Below the pieces are notes generated by a model that saw only the letters and a list, made by a program, of their open reading frames with translations, did no database searches and was not told the DNA's origin. A stretch of 64,000 nt of DNA from positions 372,001 through 436,000 of the forward strand of contig NC_006043.2 of the NCBI RefSeq assembly GCF_000006445.2, written 5' to 3'. The translations under genes were made by a program, and so were the position numbers. Shown here piece by piece: positions 1 to 11,106 of this stretch (the stretch's first letter is position 1; the number at the start of each line of letters is the position of its first letter). Origin of the DNA: Debaryomyces hansenii CBS767 (Eukaryota; Ascomycota; Pichiomycetes; Serinales; Debaryomycetaceae).

Positions 1-30
1 TAGTAAAATATAACTTATATATAATGTACA

Positions 31-1809
31 CTATACGGCGAAACCTGGGCCTTCATCTGAAGTTCTTTCCCTGGCTTCTGCGCAAAGCTTATCAAAATCA
101 GCAAACAATGAATAATAACTTTGGACAACACCAATTATGGTTAGTGCTACAGTGCTTCCAATCCAAAGGCCATGCAAAGTTCCCCCAAAATTCGAGTAAA
201 ATGTCAAGTAGATAGATAGCGGCAAACCTACTACATAGTAGGATACTAGGTTGACGATACCACCAATTTTTGTTTGACCCTGACCCCTCAAACAACCTGC
301 TGAATTGGCATTCATTGCATCAGAAATCTGCATTAATGCAATTAACCACATAACTCCTTCGACAGTCTTTATCACCTTCTTGTCATTAGTAAATAATTCG
401 GCAATCTGAGTTTGGAAGCAGAATAACACCAAAAAATTGAACGTAGATATGACAAGACCAAAACATAAAGAGACCCGTGTAGCTGTTTTGGCAGGTGAAC
501 TCAATCCTGCGCCCAAAAAGTTAGCAATACGAGTGGATGAGGCAATACCAATCGCAAAAGGAACTTGATACGTAAGTGATGCCATAGTTGTACCAATTGA
601 CTGTGCCGCTAAGGCAACGGTACCCAAGTAGGATGCCAATAATGTCAATATTTCAAAAGCAAGAAACTCTGCTTCTAACATGATCAAACCAGGTATTGCT
701 AAATAAATTAGCTTATCCCAAGCTCTAAAAGAGTCTCTAATATTAAGTCCACTCCAACAAACCAACGGATGCAAACCAGTAGGGGTACTTTCTGGTTTAA
801 CAAAATAGACAACAGCAACAAATAAGCCAATTGCCATCAACCAATAGTTAATGGCCACTGCAATTGGAGCACCAATATACCCTAAATGTTTGACGAACAA
901 CCAATTCATAAGCAAATTCGATGGGGCTGCAAATAACAAAACCACTGTTGAAATGTGATAAATACCTTGAGCTTGTAAAAATCTTTTACCGCATTCAAAT
1001 AGAATATACGCTGGAATACCGGGAGCTATATATTGCAAATAGACTGCAGCATATTTGGCAGTCTCCTTATCCGGTAAAATAAGGGTGATCAACCCATATC
1101 CAAAAAATAACCAAATGACTAATACAGGTGCCATAACAGTAAAGATTAATGCTGTACACTTTTGCAAGTAGACCCCAACAAGCAGGTACTTCTTTGCTCC
1201 AAAGGCTTGAGGACATAATGTATCCAAAGCAGTTGCAATACCTTGAATAGTGGCATAACCAGTAATGTTTGCAGTCATCGAACCCATTGAAACAGCAGCT
1301 AATTCCACGGCACCCAAATGTCCAACAGTAAAAACGGATACTGTCGAAAGCGAATTTTGCAAAAGAAACGTCACAATCAATGGAATAGATGAAATAACCA
1401 ACGACTTTAATTCAATAGATGCTGTAGTAGTAGATAACTTTTTCGATATAATCGCTTCCTCAAATGTATCTATAACATCATCTTCACTTCCTTTTGAAGG
1501 TACTTTAATATTGCTGTCTCGTAAAAACAGCCTCTCTTGTTCTACAATTTCTCGAGTCACACTTGACTGACGACGATTTTTTCTGCTGCTAAGTACAGCA
1601 GGACGATCCAACAACTGACTGCTTTCATCGGGTGTATGTGGTGCAACCCCTTGGTCGTCATCAAAACTAATACCAGCATTGTCACCATGTGGCCTGATAA
1701 AATCAGAAGGAGTGAATAAGCCACCCTTACCTATTGAACCATAGACCACCGAAGCTCTCCGTTGGGAGTTCGAGTGAGTGAACTGATGTGTCCTTTCATT
1801 GAAGGACAT
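31..1809 (-). CDS. MATE-family multidrug/toxin extrusion transporter
   Basis: This 592-aa protein has a hydrophilic, Ser/Arg-rich N-terminus of about 130 residues followed by about 12 hydrophobic segments arranged as two MatE halves. The first half contains the family-type stretch LDTLCPQAFGAKKY after the second helix pair. By family knowledge these proteins export cationic or organic compounds in exchange for H+ or Na+. The closest S. cerevisiae relatives I recall are ERC1 (YHR032W, ethionine resistance) and YDR338C, which also have long cytosolic N-termini and similar length (about 580-695 aa). The start MSFNERTH is the only sensible ATG, and the gene is complete, with its TAG stop at 31-33. 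Substrate and membrane (plasma or vacuolar) are not deducible. The family call is firm; the choice between paralogs is open. Confidence 0.9.
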   Translation of the reverse strand: MSFNERTHQFTHSNSQRRASVVYGSIGKGGLFTPSDFIRPHGDNAGISFDDDQGVAPHTPDESSQLLDRPAVLSSRKNRRQSSVTREIVEQERLFLRDSNIKVPSKGSEDDVIDTFEEAIISKKLSTTTASIELKSLVISSIPLIVTFLLQNSLSTVSVFTVGHLGAVELAAVSMGSMTANITGYATIQGIATALDTLCPQAFGAKKYLLVGVYLQKCTALIFTVMAPVLVIWLFFGYGLITLILPDKETAKYAAVYLQYIAPGIPAYILFECGKRFLQAQGIYHISTVVLLFAAPSNLLMNWLFVKHLGYIGAPIAVAINYWLMAIGLFVAVVYFVKPESTPTGLHPLVCWSGLNIRDSFRAWDKLIYLAIPGLIMLEAEFLAFEILTLLASYLGTVALAAQSIGTTMASLTYQVPFAIGIASSTRIANFLGAGLSSPAKTATRVSLCFGLVISTFNFLVLFCFQTQIAELFTNDKKVIKTVEGVMWLIALMQISDAMNANSAGCLRGQGQTKIGGIVNLVSYYVVGLPLSIYLTFYSNFGGTLHGLWIGSTVALTIIGVVQSYYSLFADFDKLCAEARERTSDEGPGFAV

Positions 1810-2039
1810 TTTTACTAGGTTATATTTAAAAAAATATTAATGGGAAGACGCCAATGTCAGAAAAAAATAAACCAGAAGTGAAATTGATAACAGTTTCCGG
1901 ATTAAGTCGAGATCGTAATATTTCTTGTTATCGTACTACCAAATAAAACATAAATTCAAACTTAATATACACACTATGTTACTAATATACTTATACAGTA
2001 TTATATGATACGGGCAATGCAAGTTAATCAACACTGGAC

Positions 2040-2978
2040 CTATTGTTGATCGTTGATATTCGACAACAATTGAGCCAAGCATCTTTTTGTAGCAACATCA
2101 TCTTGTAAAATAAGAGAGAAAGTTCCATCTCTTAATGGCTCAGGTAAAATATTCGCCAATGCCTTTCTAGCTTCTAGGTTATCCGATAATCTCATATAGC
2201 ATCTAACGACATGCTTTAGCAACCTTCCAGAACTATTCGAAGGCTGTTGAGGGGTTTGGGTATTCGTCGTGGCACTTAGTTGGTCAATCATCTTGGATAA
2301 AACAGAAGCAACGGTGTGAAACCTTTCATATGTCGTACATATGTATGACAAACCTTGATCATCGAGAAGGATTTTCTGCAAAATGAAAATAGCCACTGTT
2401 TTAGACAATTCTGAGGAAATTTCCATAATATTCAAACACAATGGAACAATTTCAGTCGTCAACAAAAAGTTAATCACCTCCGGTGTATCATTTTTAACTA
2501 ATGCTCCAATTACACCCAAACTTGTTAATCTTAAATACTCAAATGATCTTTGTCTTGCATTAGTAGACAAAAACGGATAAAGATACAATGGTAAGTTAGC
2601 ACTTAAAAACAACCCTCTTGTTTGTACGTTGGACGCCACACATTGAAGTAATGCCAATGCGTTACACACTCTATTAGAAACTGATGCAGTCAATATTGGC
2701 GGATTTAAAAATGGATAAACTGATATAATTTCTTCCAATAATACTGTCATAACTCCAAATGAATTCCATAATACCAATGCTAAATCATCATATTGTTCTC
2801 TCTTTTTACCCAATTCCAATAATGCACGTTCTCTATTTGTACCAGTAACTAATTCAGATATCCACTGATAAATTTGTTCATCGTTCAAAGCTTTGTTCTT
2901 AGAAGCAATATTGCCATCAGATTGATGGCCTTGAGGAATAGAAGCTTGCGATTGTGGTTGAGCCGCAGCACTGTACAT
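2040..2978 (-). CDS. CAF40: CCR4-NOT subunit Caf40 (RCD1/CNOT9 family)
   Basis: From the ATG at 2976-2978 the protein is 312 aa. A short Gln/Ser-rich leader is followed by the armadillo-type RCD1 domain (about residues 30-300), with near-invariant blocks such as [51 protein letters not shown] and [15 protein letters not shown]. These match metazoan CNOT9/RQCD1 closely. Caf40 is a scaffold subunit of the CCR4-NOT deadenylase complex, which acts in mRNA decay and translational repression. The frame stays open upstream to 3113, but the extra residues are not family-like and the extension runs up to the tRNA-Asn terminator, so I chose the internal ATG (MYSAAAQ). S. cerevisiae Caf40 is longer at its N-terminus (373 aa). 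Confidence 0.93.
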   Translation of the reverse strand: MYSAAAQPQSQASIPQGHQSDGNIASKNKALNDEQIYQWISELVTGTNRERALLELGKKREQYDDLALVLWNSFGVMTVLLEEIISVYPFLNPPILTASVSNRVCNALALLQCVASNVQTRGLFLSANLPLYLYPFLSTNARQRSFEYLRLTSLGVIGALVKNDTPEVINFLLTTEIVPLCLNIMEISSELSKTVAIFILQKILLDDQGLSYICTTYERFHTVASVLSKMIDQLSATTNTQTPQQPSNSSGRLLKHVVRCYMRLSDNLEARKALANILPEPLRDGTFSLILQDDVATKRCLAQLLSNINDQQ

Positions 2979-3125
2979 CCTTTCTATATCTTGTCCTTCT
3001 TTAGTATGTTCTATATAAACGTATGGAAAATAAAAAAATACTTTATCTACTAGTGTTGAGTTTTGCTTTTGATGAACACTGAAGAGAGAAATAGTGAGCA
3101 GAATATCCGACAAAGAAAAAAAAAC

Positions 3126-3199
3126 CGACCTCGGTGAGGGTCGAACTCACGATCTTGAGATTAACAGTCTCACGCCTTAGCCAACTTGGCCACGAAGTC
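3126..3199 (-). tRNA. tRNA-Asn (anticodon GTT)
   Basis: The minus strand folds into a complete 74-nt cloverleaf without an intron. The acceptor stem is GACTTCG/CGAGGTC (one G-T wobble) with discriminator G. The anticodon stem TGAGA/TCTCA encloses the loop CTGTTAA, giving anticodon GTT. The T arm is GTGAG-TTCGACC-CTCAC. It closely resembles yeast tRNA-Asn(GUU). A run of nine T in the transcript (A9 on the plus strand, 3116-3124) follows one base after the gene and serves as the RNA polymerase III terminator. Confidence 0.97.
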
Positions 3200-3373
3200 T
3201 AACAGTTATAAAGCTTATAGGAGTGTTTTCATCCTTATACTACATTAAAGAATGAAAAATGATATAATTTACATTTGAGTTACATGAAAGCGTCGATTAA
3301 AGTAACAAACTATAAAATAACACTAAAGGAGTATTACTAAAACTTTTTAAAAAGGCCTAACATCTAATTAAGA

Positions 3374-4870
3374 TTATCCGTCAATTTCTTCGTATTTCTC
3401 TATTCTATCTTCTGCTTTATCTTCATCATCAATTTTAACACCACCACTTATAGAAAATTGACCACCGGCATTTATCTGCTGAATATCATGATATTTTGTA
3501 GCTGTATTTACAATTCTGGTTGGCTTTTCAACATCCTCCTCTAATGGACCTAAACCTGGTGCATAAGTATCACCAAAACCCCAGGCGTACACAAAACCAT
3601 CATCAGTTACGGCGAAGGAATGGTGCGAGCCACAAGCAATAGTCTTACATTTGACACCATTATCAGACTTCAATCCAAATTGAAGCTTAGTAGGAGTTGG
3701 AACCGATCTGGCGTTTCCATGCGCATCTTTGAAGGTGGATTCTGGTAATTTATCCTTTGGAATTCCGACTTCTTTCATGTCATATCTACCCCAAGAGAGA
3801 ACCAGACCATCCCCAGTTAATGCCATTGAATGATGCTCACCGGCACAGAGGTGGGTAATACCCTTTTTCGATAATTCAGGAATAATGGTAGGAGATGTAA
3901 TTAAGGAACCATCTTCTAATTTACCATCTGAATCAGTTAAAGCACATTGACCAAATTGATTCAAACCCCATGCGTACACTTGGTCATCGTGATCAATAGC
4001 AAAGCAGTGAAAGTCACCACTTGCGATGTATTTGATGTTATATAATCCAAACTGTTTTGGCTCTAAACCATTGTAACGATGTCTTTCTAAAACACGACGG
4101 CCTAATTGAAATTGTTGACCATTACCCCAAGCGTAAACGATACCTTTTGAATCCAAAGCTAATAAATGATCTTTTCCTCTTGCTAATTGAACAACGTTCT
4201 TTAATTGCTTAATTTTTAAAGGTGTTTTTTGTAATTTAATTTCATCTCTTAAGAAACCTAATAAACCTTCATTACAACGGAAACAACCCCAGGCATAAAC
4301 ATCACCGTTATCATATAAGACTGCACTCAAATTGTCAGTGGCAGCTAATTGAACGATCTTTGCACCTTTAAGCTTTGGTAAGTTTTCAACTAAACCCGGT
4401 GTGGATTCGGCTTCGTTTAAATCACCATCATCATCATCTTCAGAATCATCAGCATCCATATCCTTCAAAACTTCCTTAACTTTCGAAGTATCTCTACCCA
4501 AAACACCACTGTCATTACCACCCCAAGACCAAACTCTATTGTCCGAATCCAAGGCTAAAGTATGCATACCACCGGCCGCAAAATCAACAATCTTGCTATC
4601 ACCCAAATGTTCACTAGTCAAAAATGGGTTTAATCTTGGTCTTTTAACTTCCTTGGTTTTAGCAGAAGGTCCAAGGCCTAATTCACACATTGATCCTGTA
4701 CCCCATACAAATACATCTAAAGGTTGAGTTTTAGCGAGAGGAATACTATTAAGGTCTGGCAATTTTGAATACGAATGCAATACAAACGAAGAAGTTGCAC
4801 TCTTAAATTTTTTGGTGCCGTTAGGTTGCTCAGAGCCAGATATCTTTCTTTTTCTTTCTAAAGCTACCAT
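3374..4870 (-). CDS. SRM1: Ran guanine-nucleotide exchange factor, RCC1 family
   Basis: This 498-aa protein has a basic N-terminal tail (RKRKISG...KKFKS, nuclear-localisation-like) and then seven RCC1 repeats filling residues about 48-480. The repeats show the typical pattern in which H-x-L-A-L-D is followed by V-x-x-W-G, for example HTLALDSDNRVWSWGGN and HCFAIDHDDQVYAWGLN. An acidic insertion (DADDSEDDDDGD) lies in the second blade. The family member in yeast is Srm1/Prp20, the chromatin-bound GEF that loads Ran/Gsp1 with GTP in the nucleus and so sets the direction of nuclear transport; S. cerevisiae Srm1 is 482 aa. Start and stop are unambiguous. Confidence 0.92.
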   Translation of the reverse strand: MVALERKRKISGSEQPNGTKKFKSATSSFVLHSYSKLPDLNSIPLAKTQPLDVFVWGTGSMCELGLGPSAKTKEVKRPRLNPFLTSEHLGDSKIVDFAAGGMHTLALDSDNRVWSWGGNDSGVLGRDTSKVKEVLKDMDADDSEDDDDGDLNEAESTPGLVENLPKLKGAKIVQLAATDNLSAVLYDNGDVYAWGCFRCNEGLLGFLRDEIKLQKTPLKIKQLKNVVQLARGKDHLLALDSKGIVYAWGNGQQFQLGRRVLERHRYNGLEPKQFGLYNIKYIASGDFHCFAIDHDDQVYAWGLNQFGQCALTDSDGKLEDGSLITSPTIIPELSKKGITHLCAGEHHSMALTGDGLVLSWGRYDMKEVGIPKDKLPESTFKDAHGNARSVPTPTKLQFGLKSDNGVKCKTIACGSHHSFAVTDDGFVYAWGFGDTYAPGLGPLEEDVEKPTRIVNTATKYHDIQQINAGGQFSISGGVKIDDEDKAEDRIEKYEEIDG

Positions 4871-5159
4871 TGTATTGTTATTATATATGGACTATCGATT
4901 TATTAAAATACACGGTAAAAGAACACTAGTCTACTAAAAGCTTCTCTTCAAGTAGACTCTTGGATCATAAATATATCAAAAAAGGATGAGAAAAAAACAT
5001 TGCGACATCCTTACACCTTATTTTAGGAGGACGACTAATTACTATGATTTTATAAACCGTACTACTTACTGAACATTCTATTATTAAAAGGGTATTATTA
5101 TCAATGGAATAAAATAAAATGTAAATATATATCTAAATTATCTAATGTAGAAATGAGTG

Positions 5160-8100
5160 TTAGTTTAAAGCATTTGTATTTGGAGCTGCATAACCTTCTC
5201 TCTTATGGCTCCACTTGCTCTTGGTTTCAACCATAAATCTCGCTGATTGTTGGATAAGGTAACCAAACGAACCCACAGCTCTAAAGAATGCTAATGCGGC
5301 AACAGTCCACAAAATGAATGCTAAGTAAATGTTTTTATCTGTTGCACCAGGTTCGTATACCTGTAACATGGTCATGATGAAAATTAAGTTTACAAGTAAC
5401 CAAATTAAGACAACTCTACTACGGACATCTTTTGCGTAATCTTCCCCTTCTAATTGAGGAGGTGGTGGACGGGCAGTTAAAACTTTCTTGTTGGATCTTC
5501 TGGCTCTGATATTGTACAAGGTTTCGAGGTATACTTCTTCAATATTAACGTCCACAACCACGGCTTCAAATTCACCCTTCTCATTCTTGTGAATAATATA
5601 TTGATTATCCTTATCTTCTTGTGGGTTGTTATCCCCTTTAGTACCCCATGAAACATCATGTGTATTACAGAATGCAAAAATTTGTAAGGTACAAGTGTAA
5701 GAAGGAATCATCAAAAAGTATTGTACCGAACACGTTAACATATGCCATGGATCCAAATATAAAATGGACATTAAAGTGTACAAGCCATAAGTGGATAATA
5801 ATGATACAACAATACTTATGAAAACATAAGTAGATGAATCTCCCATGCCGTAACTTTCGATAGTGCTGAAAACGAAATAAAATCCAACTATCAATGCATA
5901 TAATGCACACACAGTCAATAATATGACCAATGTTTTGAAAATTCTTCTCGAAGCTTGGGGTCTATTACCAATAGAAACAATAAACAACGACGTTAAGCAA
6001 CAAATACATAAATAATTGAATAGGGTGAAGATCCAAAAACCTCCATTGTTTCCAATATTCTTATTGTCGACCAATGAACCCGTTAAGAAGTAAAAAGTCA
6101 AATAAAAGTTACTTAACGAGAAAAAGGAGAACAAAAGGGAGACAAATTGATAAATGAATTCGACATGCAAAAAGAACTTCCTAGAGAATGAATGATCGGT
6201 TAGCCAAATGCTATTGAAATGACGTAAAGCATATAAAGCTGCAAAAAAAGCACCATTAATCCAACGTCTTCTTTGTGACAAAAATTCAGGAATTGATTCA
6301 GGTACATCTGTCTCTCCTGTTGCCAGCTTAACAAACTTCAAAACCCAATTTTCGTTTCTTTTGGAAACCAATTCCCAACACAAGATACGATCTTCTGCCA
6401 AGTACATATTTGCTTCAAAGAAGTTTGTTTTACTATTCTTTTTACTATCGTTTAATTCATTCAACAAATCGTCACCTTTGAAGTATGAGGCTAATGGCCC
6501 TGTGCCATCTTCATGATTTTTTAATGCAATATAACGATAAGCCGATAATGCACCCGGCAAAACTGAAATATAACCAAATAATGATTCTAATGGCTTATCA
6601 AGAATATTGGACATTTTATACTCGAAATTCTGGGATGCGACCAAGGGGTTGGTTAAATTAATCCATCCTTTTCCTTTTATAGCCTTAATTTCACCTGCAG
6701 CACCTGCAACATTCGAATCCCTATCAAATGCCTTCCATAAATTATAAACTGCACGGCTGTCAGGCTTTGTTCCAACATCTAACAAGATAACCACATTAGG
6801 ATCTAAAACAGGGCAGAATGCATTAAATAACCATCTATGCGAGTTAATCTTCTTCTGGTTCTTTTCTTTAAGGCAAAACATAACCTGAACTGGAGCAAGA
6901 CACTTTTCGTCTCCTTTGAACTTCAAATTTTCGTCAATGGATATTTGAGTGGTGTATTCAAATAAATGGGCATTAACCTTCTTGTTATTGACATAGGGTC
7001 TTGCTAAATTCTCCTGATAACACCCAGTAGCTGTTAATAATTGTAATACCGAACTATTTACTTTATTTCTACCATCCGCTACAATTATGACTTGAATCTT
7101 TTTCCAACCATCTTTACCCCAAACTGATGATTTATGTCTAGAACATAAGTGAGCAACATTCTTCATAACACCATGCATGGTTCTAGAAAATGAAAATTCA
7201 TCTTCATTATACATTGTAATACAGATCACAATTTCAGTTTCTCTTCCATATTTTGCGGCTCTAATGGTGAAACCGTCGCTAACGAATTCATCAGGCTCAG
7301 AAGTACAAGCTGTATATGTCATATTTGTGAATTCACCAAAAGGTGATTCAGTTCTTGTCAAAACTTTCTTCAATTCATTAGGAATTGGATTTTCAAGCAC
7401 CAAGTTACCTGTTTTTCCTCCAACTAACCTAACTTTACGTCTCGTTACGGTTTTATCGCCGGTTGGGACATAACCGTTATCAATATTATGCATCATCTCT
7501 CCGTCAATAGATGCTCCAAAGTATTCACTTTCTTCAGCCTCTCCTGAAGTATAGGATGGGCCACTATAAGCTGTAGAATCGGAATACAACGACCTTTGTT
7601 CTAGTTCATGTGCTTTTTGATAAGAATCATAATCGTAGCTGTTCCTTGATTTATCATCCGTGATAGTTTCCTGGTCTTCATCGTGTGGGTTTGCTTCGGC
7701 GAATGTCTCTGGCGAAAAAATTGGTTGAGGTGGCTCTAAGAACCTTTCACTTCTAGCTGAACTGTTAACCGACTTTCCAAATTGCGAACGTCTTGGAGAA
7801 CCCAGAAATGGATCTGCAACTTCTCTTTCGTCATCATCACTGTCAATAAAAACTTCAGCCTTCCTTTGACGCTTTGGTGACTCTCTGGATGTAAATTGAG
7901 ATCTTGGAGTTGTTCCTTCCCCAAATTGAAGATTTGGTGCATTCCCAAGAGGATTTCCCTGATTTCTATTTGCACTAGCAACACTTCTGGCAAATATATT
8001 TGGGGATTGTCTATAGGGCAGTTGTTGGGTCGATTGTGGAAACATCATAAGCTCTTCACTTGCTTCATCATCATCATCGTCTTCTATTCTATTATATCTT

Positions 8101-8198
8101 CTAGGCGATGAGCGATCACTTGTGAATGCAGCATGCGGTAAAGAAGGATGTTGAGGGTCCGCAAATGGACCTTCATCTTCATCGAATGGGTTTGACAT
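5160..8198 (-). CDS. Chitin synthase, class I/II (CHS2-like)
   Basis: This 1012-aa protein makes chitin from UDP-GlcNAc at the plasma membrane. The N-terminal 250 residues are acidic/Ser-rich and disordered. The fungal chitin synthase N-domain ([19 protein letters not shown]...) leads into the GT2 catalytic domain starting near [13 protein letters not shown]. The conserved catalytic motifs [10 protein letters not shown] (about residue 604) and [11 protein letters not shown] (about residue 641) are intact. At least six transmembrane helices follow (about residues 670-960). The size and N-domain fit class I (C. albicans CHS2/CHS8) or class II (C. albicans CHS1); I cannot separate these by eye, so no symbol is given. 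The gene is divergent from BIT61 across a 747-bp promoter region. Confidence 0.92.
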   Translation of the reverse strand: MSNPFDEDEGPFADPQHPSLPHAAFTSDRSSPRRYNRIEDDDDDEASEELMMFPQSTQQLPYRQSPNIFARSVASANRNQGNPLGNAPNLQFGEGTTPRSQFTSRESPKRQRKAEVFIDSDDDEREVADPFLGSPRRSQFGKSVNSSARSERFLEPPQPIFSPETFAEANPHDEDQETITDDKSRNSYDYDSYQKAHELEQRSLYSDSTAYSGPSYTSGEAEESEYFGASIDGEMMHNIDNGYVPTGDKTVTRRKVRLVGGKTGNLVLENPIPNELKKVLTRTESPFGEFTNMTYTACTSEPDEFVSDGFTIRAAKYGRETEIVICITMYNEDEFSFSRTMHGVMKNVAHLCSRHKSSVWGKDGWKKIQVIIVADGRNKVNSSVLQLLTATGCYQENLARPYVNNKKVNAHLFEYTTQISIDENLKFKGDEKCLAPVQVMFCLKEKNQKKINSHRWLFNAFCPVLDPNVVILLDVGTKPDSRAVYNLWKAFDRDSNVAGAAGEIKAIKGKGWINLTNPLVASQNFEYKMSNILDKPLESLFGYISVLPGALSAYRYIALKNHEDGTGPLASYFKGDDLLNELNDSKKNSKTNFFEANMYLAEDRILCWELVSKRNENWVLKFVKLATGETDVPESIPEFLSQRRRWINGAFFAALYALRHFNSIWLTDHSFSRKFFLHVEFIYQFVSLLFSFFSLSNFYLTFYFLTGSLVDNKNIGNNGGFWIFTLFNYLCICCLTSLFIVSIGNRPQASRRIFKTLVILLTVCALYALIVGFYFVFSTIESYGMGDSSTYVFISIVVSLLSTYGLYTLMSILYLDPWHMLTCSVQYFLMIPSYTCTLQIFAFCNTHDVSWGTKGDNNPQEDKDNQYIIHKNEKGEFEAVVVDVNIEEVYLETLYNIRARRSNKKVLTARPPPPQLEGEDYAKDVRSRVVLIWLLVNLIFIMTMLQVYEPGATDKNIYLAFILWTVAALAFFRAVGSFGYLIQQSARFMVETKSKWSHKREGYAAPNTNALN

Positions 8199-8945
8199 TT
8201 TGTATACAAAAAAATCCTTTTCTCTGTTAAATTGTCTTCTGTAGAAGAAAATGTATCATTAAACTTCTCTCTAGTTTTATAAATATCTAAACTACCGTTA
8301 GGTCCCAGCCTGTTTACATTTCATAGTGCTGTATTTTTATTTACAAAATTTCCTAAAACGGAAGGTACATGTTTTGTTCTTTTTTCAATTAAGCTTTATG
8401 CTACATTAACTTGCTATGGTCTTTTAGCAGCAATATAGCTCTATTATCATATATTGCCCGAGGATACACCGCGTACCCATTCTCACGGATTAGCAATGTA
8501 ATTCAGTACTTTCGACCACTGGTAAAAATCTCGAGGTGCAAGCATGCATCGATAAATTATAATACTAGACAGCATAGCCAATTGAATATAGCTTAATCAT
8601 GCACGTAGAAGTTCCAATAAGTGAAGCAACCACTAAACGTTACAAAAGCACTACTAGTTACTTTCTTATATAAATAGACAATCATCATTAGTAGGGTTTA
8701 GATTTACATTTAATATAACTAGACCATTCGTACATAATCACACATTCTAGATTTTTTTGTTTAAAGGCATCAGTAACATCAATTGTGATTATGGTTTTGC
8801 GAGTTACAATCGTGGAGAATGTAGTTAACAATTAAATCGAAATAATCTTATTCAAAGATAAATTCGGGGAATTAAATTGTTAGTGCTGCGAGAAATATTA
8901 AAAATGCACACTTACCTTTAGTTTTATTTCAAAAGGCCATCAGGT
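8199..8945. other. Divergent intergenic region (chitin synthase / BIT61)
   Basis: This 747-bp AT-rich region serves as the promoter for both the minus-strand chitin synthase gene and plus-strand BIT61. A good TATA-like box, TATATAAATA, lies at 8667-8676, about 270 bp before the BIT61 ATG. I see no tRNA, long repeat or convincing extra gene; the open frame of 61 codons at 8411-8596 has no recognisable features. Confidence 0.6.
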
Positions 8946-10949
8946 ATGGAGGGTAATAATTCCAACACTCCTTTCTATAGCCATGGAAATAACTCTACAT
9001 CATCGACATTACAATTTACAACGGGAACGAATACTACTTCGCAGATATCGAGTGTAGGATTTAATAATCTAAAAAAAGTTGGTACCAACTCCTCGCAAGC
9101 ATCTACGTCTAGTACTATAACGAATAGAAACAATCCAATAACAAGGCTATTCACCAAGAATAGATCAAACTCCACAGTCAATCCACAAGTAATACAATTT
9201 GATGATGGAATGAATGACCATAATAATAGTGATGAAGACGATACTTCGACGGCATCAACGACCGACCCCAGGAAACCTTCGGGGAGTGGAATGTTTAAAT
9301 TTTCAAAGAAGAATAAGCTTAAGTTTTCTAGCAAGAATGGCGCAAGCAAACCTGACTTAACAATTCAAACGGGAGGACACCTCGGTTTAAGGGTACCGAA
9401 GAAGATCTTGAGTTCTTCTCTGTTGGACGATTCCTCGAGCCCCACCGGACATGGGTTAAAGGTACCCAAGAAGATTTTAAATCCTTCCCATATGGATGAG
9501 TCGCCGAATATGAATAGCAAAAGAAAGAACTCCGTTACTTCACCTGCATCTACGTTTCACAATTTCTTTCATCGGTCACATAATAATTCACAACCAAGTA
9601 AAGATTTGCAACATGTAATATCTAAGGATGATTTGATATCTCTGCAGCAAACTATAAATAACAATCCAAATAGAACTGCGATGAGTCTTTCGTCGAATAA
9701 CTCAAACTCCTTCATTACAGATATAAACTTCGCTTTGGTTTATAATTTCACCGATCCAGATTATTCGGTGGAAGAGTATGTGAATTCAAATGAACATACT
9801 TCATTCCTTGATATTCATAAAAAGTTGATGGTGCCTACTGACCAATATTTGCTGAATAAGTTGCATAAATACCAAACACAAGAGGTTGGATTAGGAATAA
9901 TAAGTGATACAGATGGTGATAGTGAATACTTGAGCAAATATTTACTCGATTTCGGTAAGAATAATGTTGCATTCTTCAACAATCTTATAAGTATAATGAA
10001 GCCATTATTTCAGCCATCACAGCAGAAAAGATTGAGTAATAAGATCTTTCATCCATACTTAGGAATGACTTTAGAAGATGTTTCTAATTATATCAAGGAT
10101 AATTATTTGGGCGAATCCTCGAATACCCCTTCAACTGAATCGCATTTTCTAGAGAGGACTCCTGGGAGCAAATTATCAAAATCAAAATCCAAGACAAAGT
10201 TCTACACCTCGAGTTCTACCAGTACTTTGTCGTTAGGTGAGAACTTCAACGATATTTTGGACGATTTCAAAATTAGAGAAATATCTCAAGACTTGCTAAC
10301 ATTTTTTATCAAGTGTATGATCACCTTTGATAAAGACTTTACGATTTATGAAAGTAAGACAAAAAACAGAATCCCTGTGCAAAAGGCTAAAAATAATCCG
10401 AGTCCACTATCAATTGCATCCATTAGCGAATGGAACAGGATTGGTGAGCAATGGTCATATTTCAACGAAAGAATTCGATACTATGTTATGGGTATATTTC
10501 ATCCCCTTCAAAAGTATTTACATGATATTGCAATACAAAAATTCAATAATGACCCCAAAAGCGTTGTTGAGGTGGAAATTGAGAATATTTTCCTTTTGGC
10601 ATTCAGAGACGTAATTATTATTCCATTTTTGATACTGAGAAATCAAGAATACCATCGCCTACCTTCATCAAGTCAAAAAGTTATATCCGAGGCAAACAAT
10701 ATTGATTCCCCTTCACCAATACCATCTTATACATTCCTGTTAGAAACAGTTGATGACACGGAAGAAATCCTTAAGTTACAAGAGGAACAGACATTAAAAG
10801 CAAATACAAAGTTACTAAAAAACCTAGTTAACTGTTTTGGTGTGTTACTTGCCCACACTCATGATGAAATAGGAAACGCTGATGGAGAACAACACATTAG
10901 GAACAATATCTTCTCGGAAACTTTCACCTGGCTATCAAAGTTAACGTAG
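8946..10949 (+). CDS. BIT61: TORC2 subunit Bit61/Bit2 (HbrB domain)
   Basis: This is a 667-aa protein. The first 240 residues are Asn/Ser/Thr-rich low complexity and include a near-duplicated motif, LRVPKKILSSS then LKVPKKILNPS (around residues 148-180). The C-terminal half carries the HbrB-like fold typical of Bit61/Bit2 and metazoan PRR5: FNDILDDFKIREISQDLL (about 430), RIRYYVMGIFHPLQKYL (about 508) and NIFLLAFRDVIIIPFL (about 546). These proteins are accessory subunits of TOR complex 2 at the plasma membrane. The identification is strengthened by context: BTN1, BNA3, NUP82, ARG2 and PSF2, neighbours of BIT61 on S. cerevisiae chromosome X, are all in this window, as are SDH8 and EFM2, neighbours of its duplicate BIT2. 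The start ATG at 8946 is the first in frame. Confidence 0.8.
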   Translation: MEGNNSNTPFYSHGNNSTSSTLQFTTGTNTTSQISSVGFNNLKKVGTNSSQASTSSTITNRNNPITRLFTKNRSNSTVNPQVIQFDDGMNDHNNSDEDDTSTASTTDPRKPSGSGMFKFSKKNKLKFSSKNGASKPDLTIQTGGHLGLRVPKKILSSSLLDDSSSPTGHGLKVPKKILNPSHMDESPNMNSKRKNSVTSPASTFHNFFHRSHNNSQPSKDLQHVISKDDLISLQQTINNNPNRTAMSLSSNNSNSFITDINFALVYNFTDPDYSVEEYVNSNEHTSFLDIHKKLMVPTDQYLLNKLHKYQTQEVGLGIISDTDGDSEYLSKYLLDFGKNNVAFFNNLISIMKPLFQPSQQKRLSNKIFHPYLGMTLEDVSNYIKDNYLGESSNTPSTESHFLERTPGSKLSKSKSKTKFYTSSSTSTLSLGENFNDILDDFKIREISQDLLTFFIKCMITFDKDFTIYESKTKNRIPVQKAKNNPSPLSIASISEWNRIGEQWSYFNERIRYYVMGIFHPLQKYLHDIAIQKFNNDPKSVVEVEIENIFLLAFRDVIIIPFLILRNQEYHRLPSSSQKVISEANNIDSPSPIPSYTFLLETVDDTEEILKLQEEQTLKANTKLLKNLVNCFGVLLAHTHDEIGNADGEQHIRNNIFSETFTWLSKLT

Positions 10950-10999
10950 AGGTTGCAGTTCGTAGGGTTTTTGAAAATGGTACAAAGATAAAAAATAGA

Positions 11000-11005
11000 A
11001 CGCGT
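11000..11005. promoter_or_regulatory. MCB element (ACGCGT) upstream of PSF2
   Basis: A perfect palindromic ACGCGT lies 102 bp upstream of the PSF2 ATG. In yeasts this is the Mbp1/Swi6 (MBF) site that drives G1/S transcription of DNA replication genes, which fits a GINS subunit gene. One hexamer can occur by chance; its position and the gene's function make it credible. Confidence 0.5.
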
Positions 11006-11106
11006 TTCTCTCAGCGAAGCTTTCCAGATATTCTATATAGATATATAACAACATTATGAATATATACCATAAACATAACACATAAGAAGCGTTTTAAATT
11101 AATACG

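Noticed and set aside
2979..3113. Upstream extension of the CAF40 frame (45 codons)
   Set aside because: The extra residues are not family-like and reach up to the tRNA-Asn terminator; the internal ATG at 2976-2978 gives a normal Caf40.
3201..3373. TGTTTT...AATAACA termini near tRNA-Asn suggesting another LTR
   Set aside because: Only about 100 bp with a 4-base terminal match; too short and too imperfect for an LTR.
8411..8596. 61-codon open frame in the chitin synthase/BIT61 gap
   Set aside because: It has no signal peptide, domain or conservation evidence and lies in a divergent promoter.
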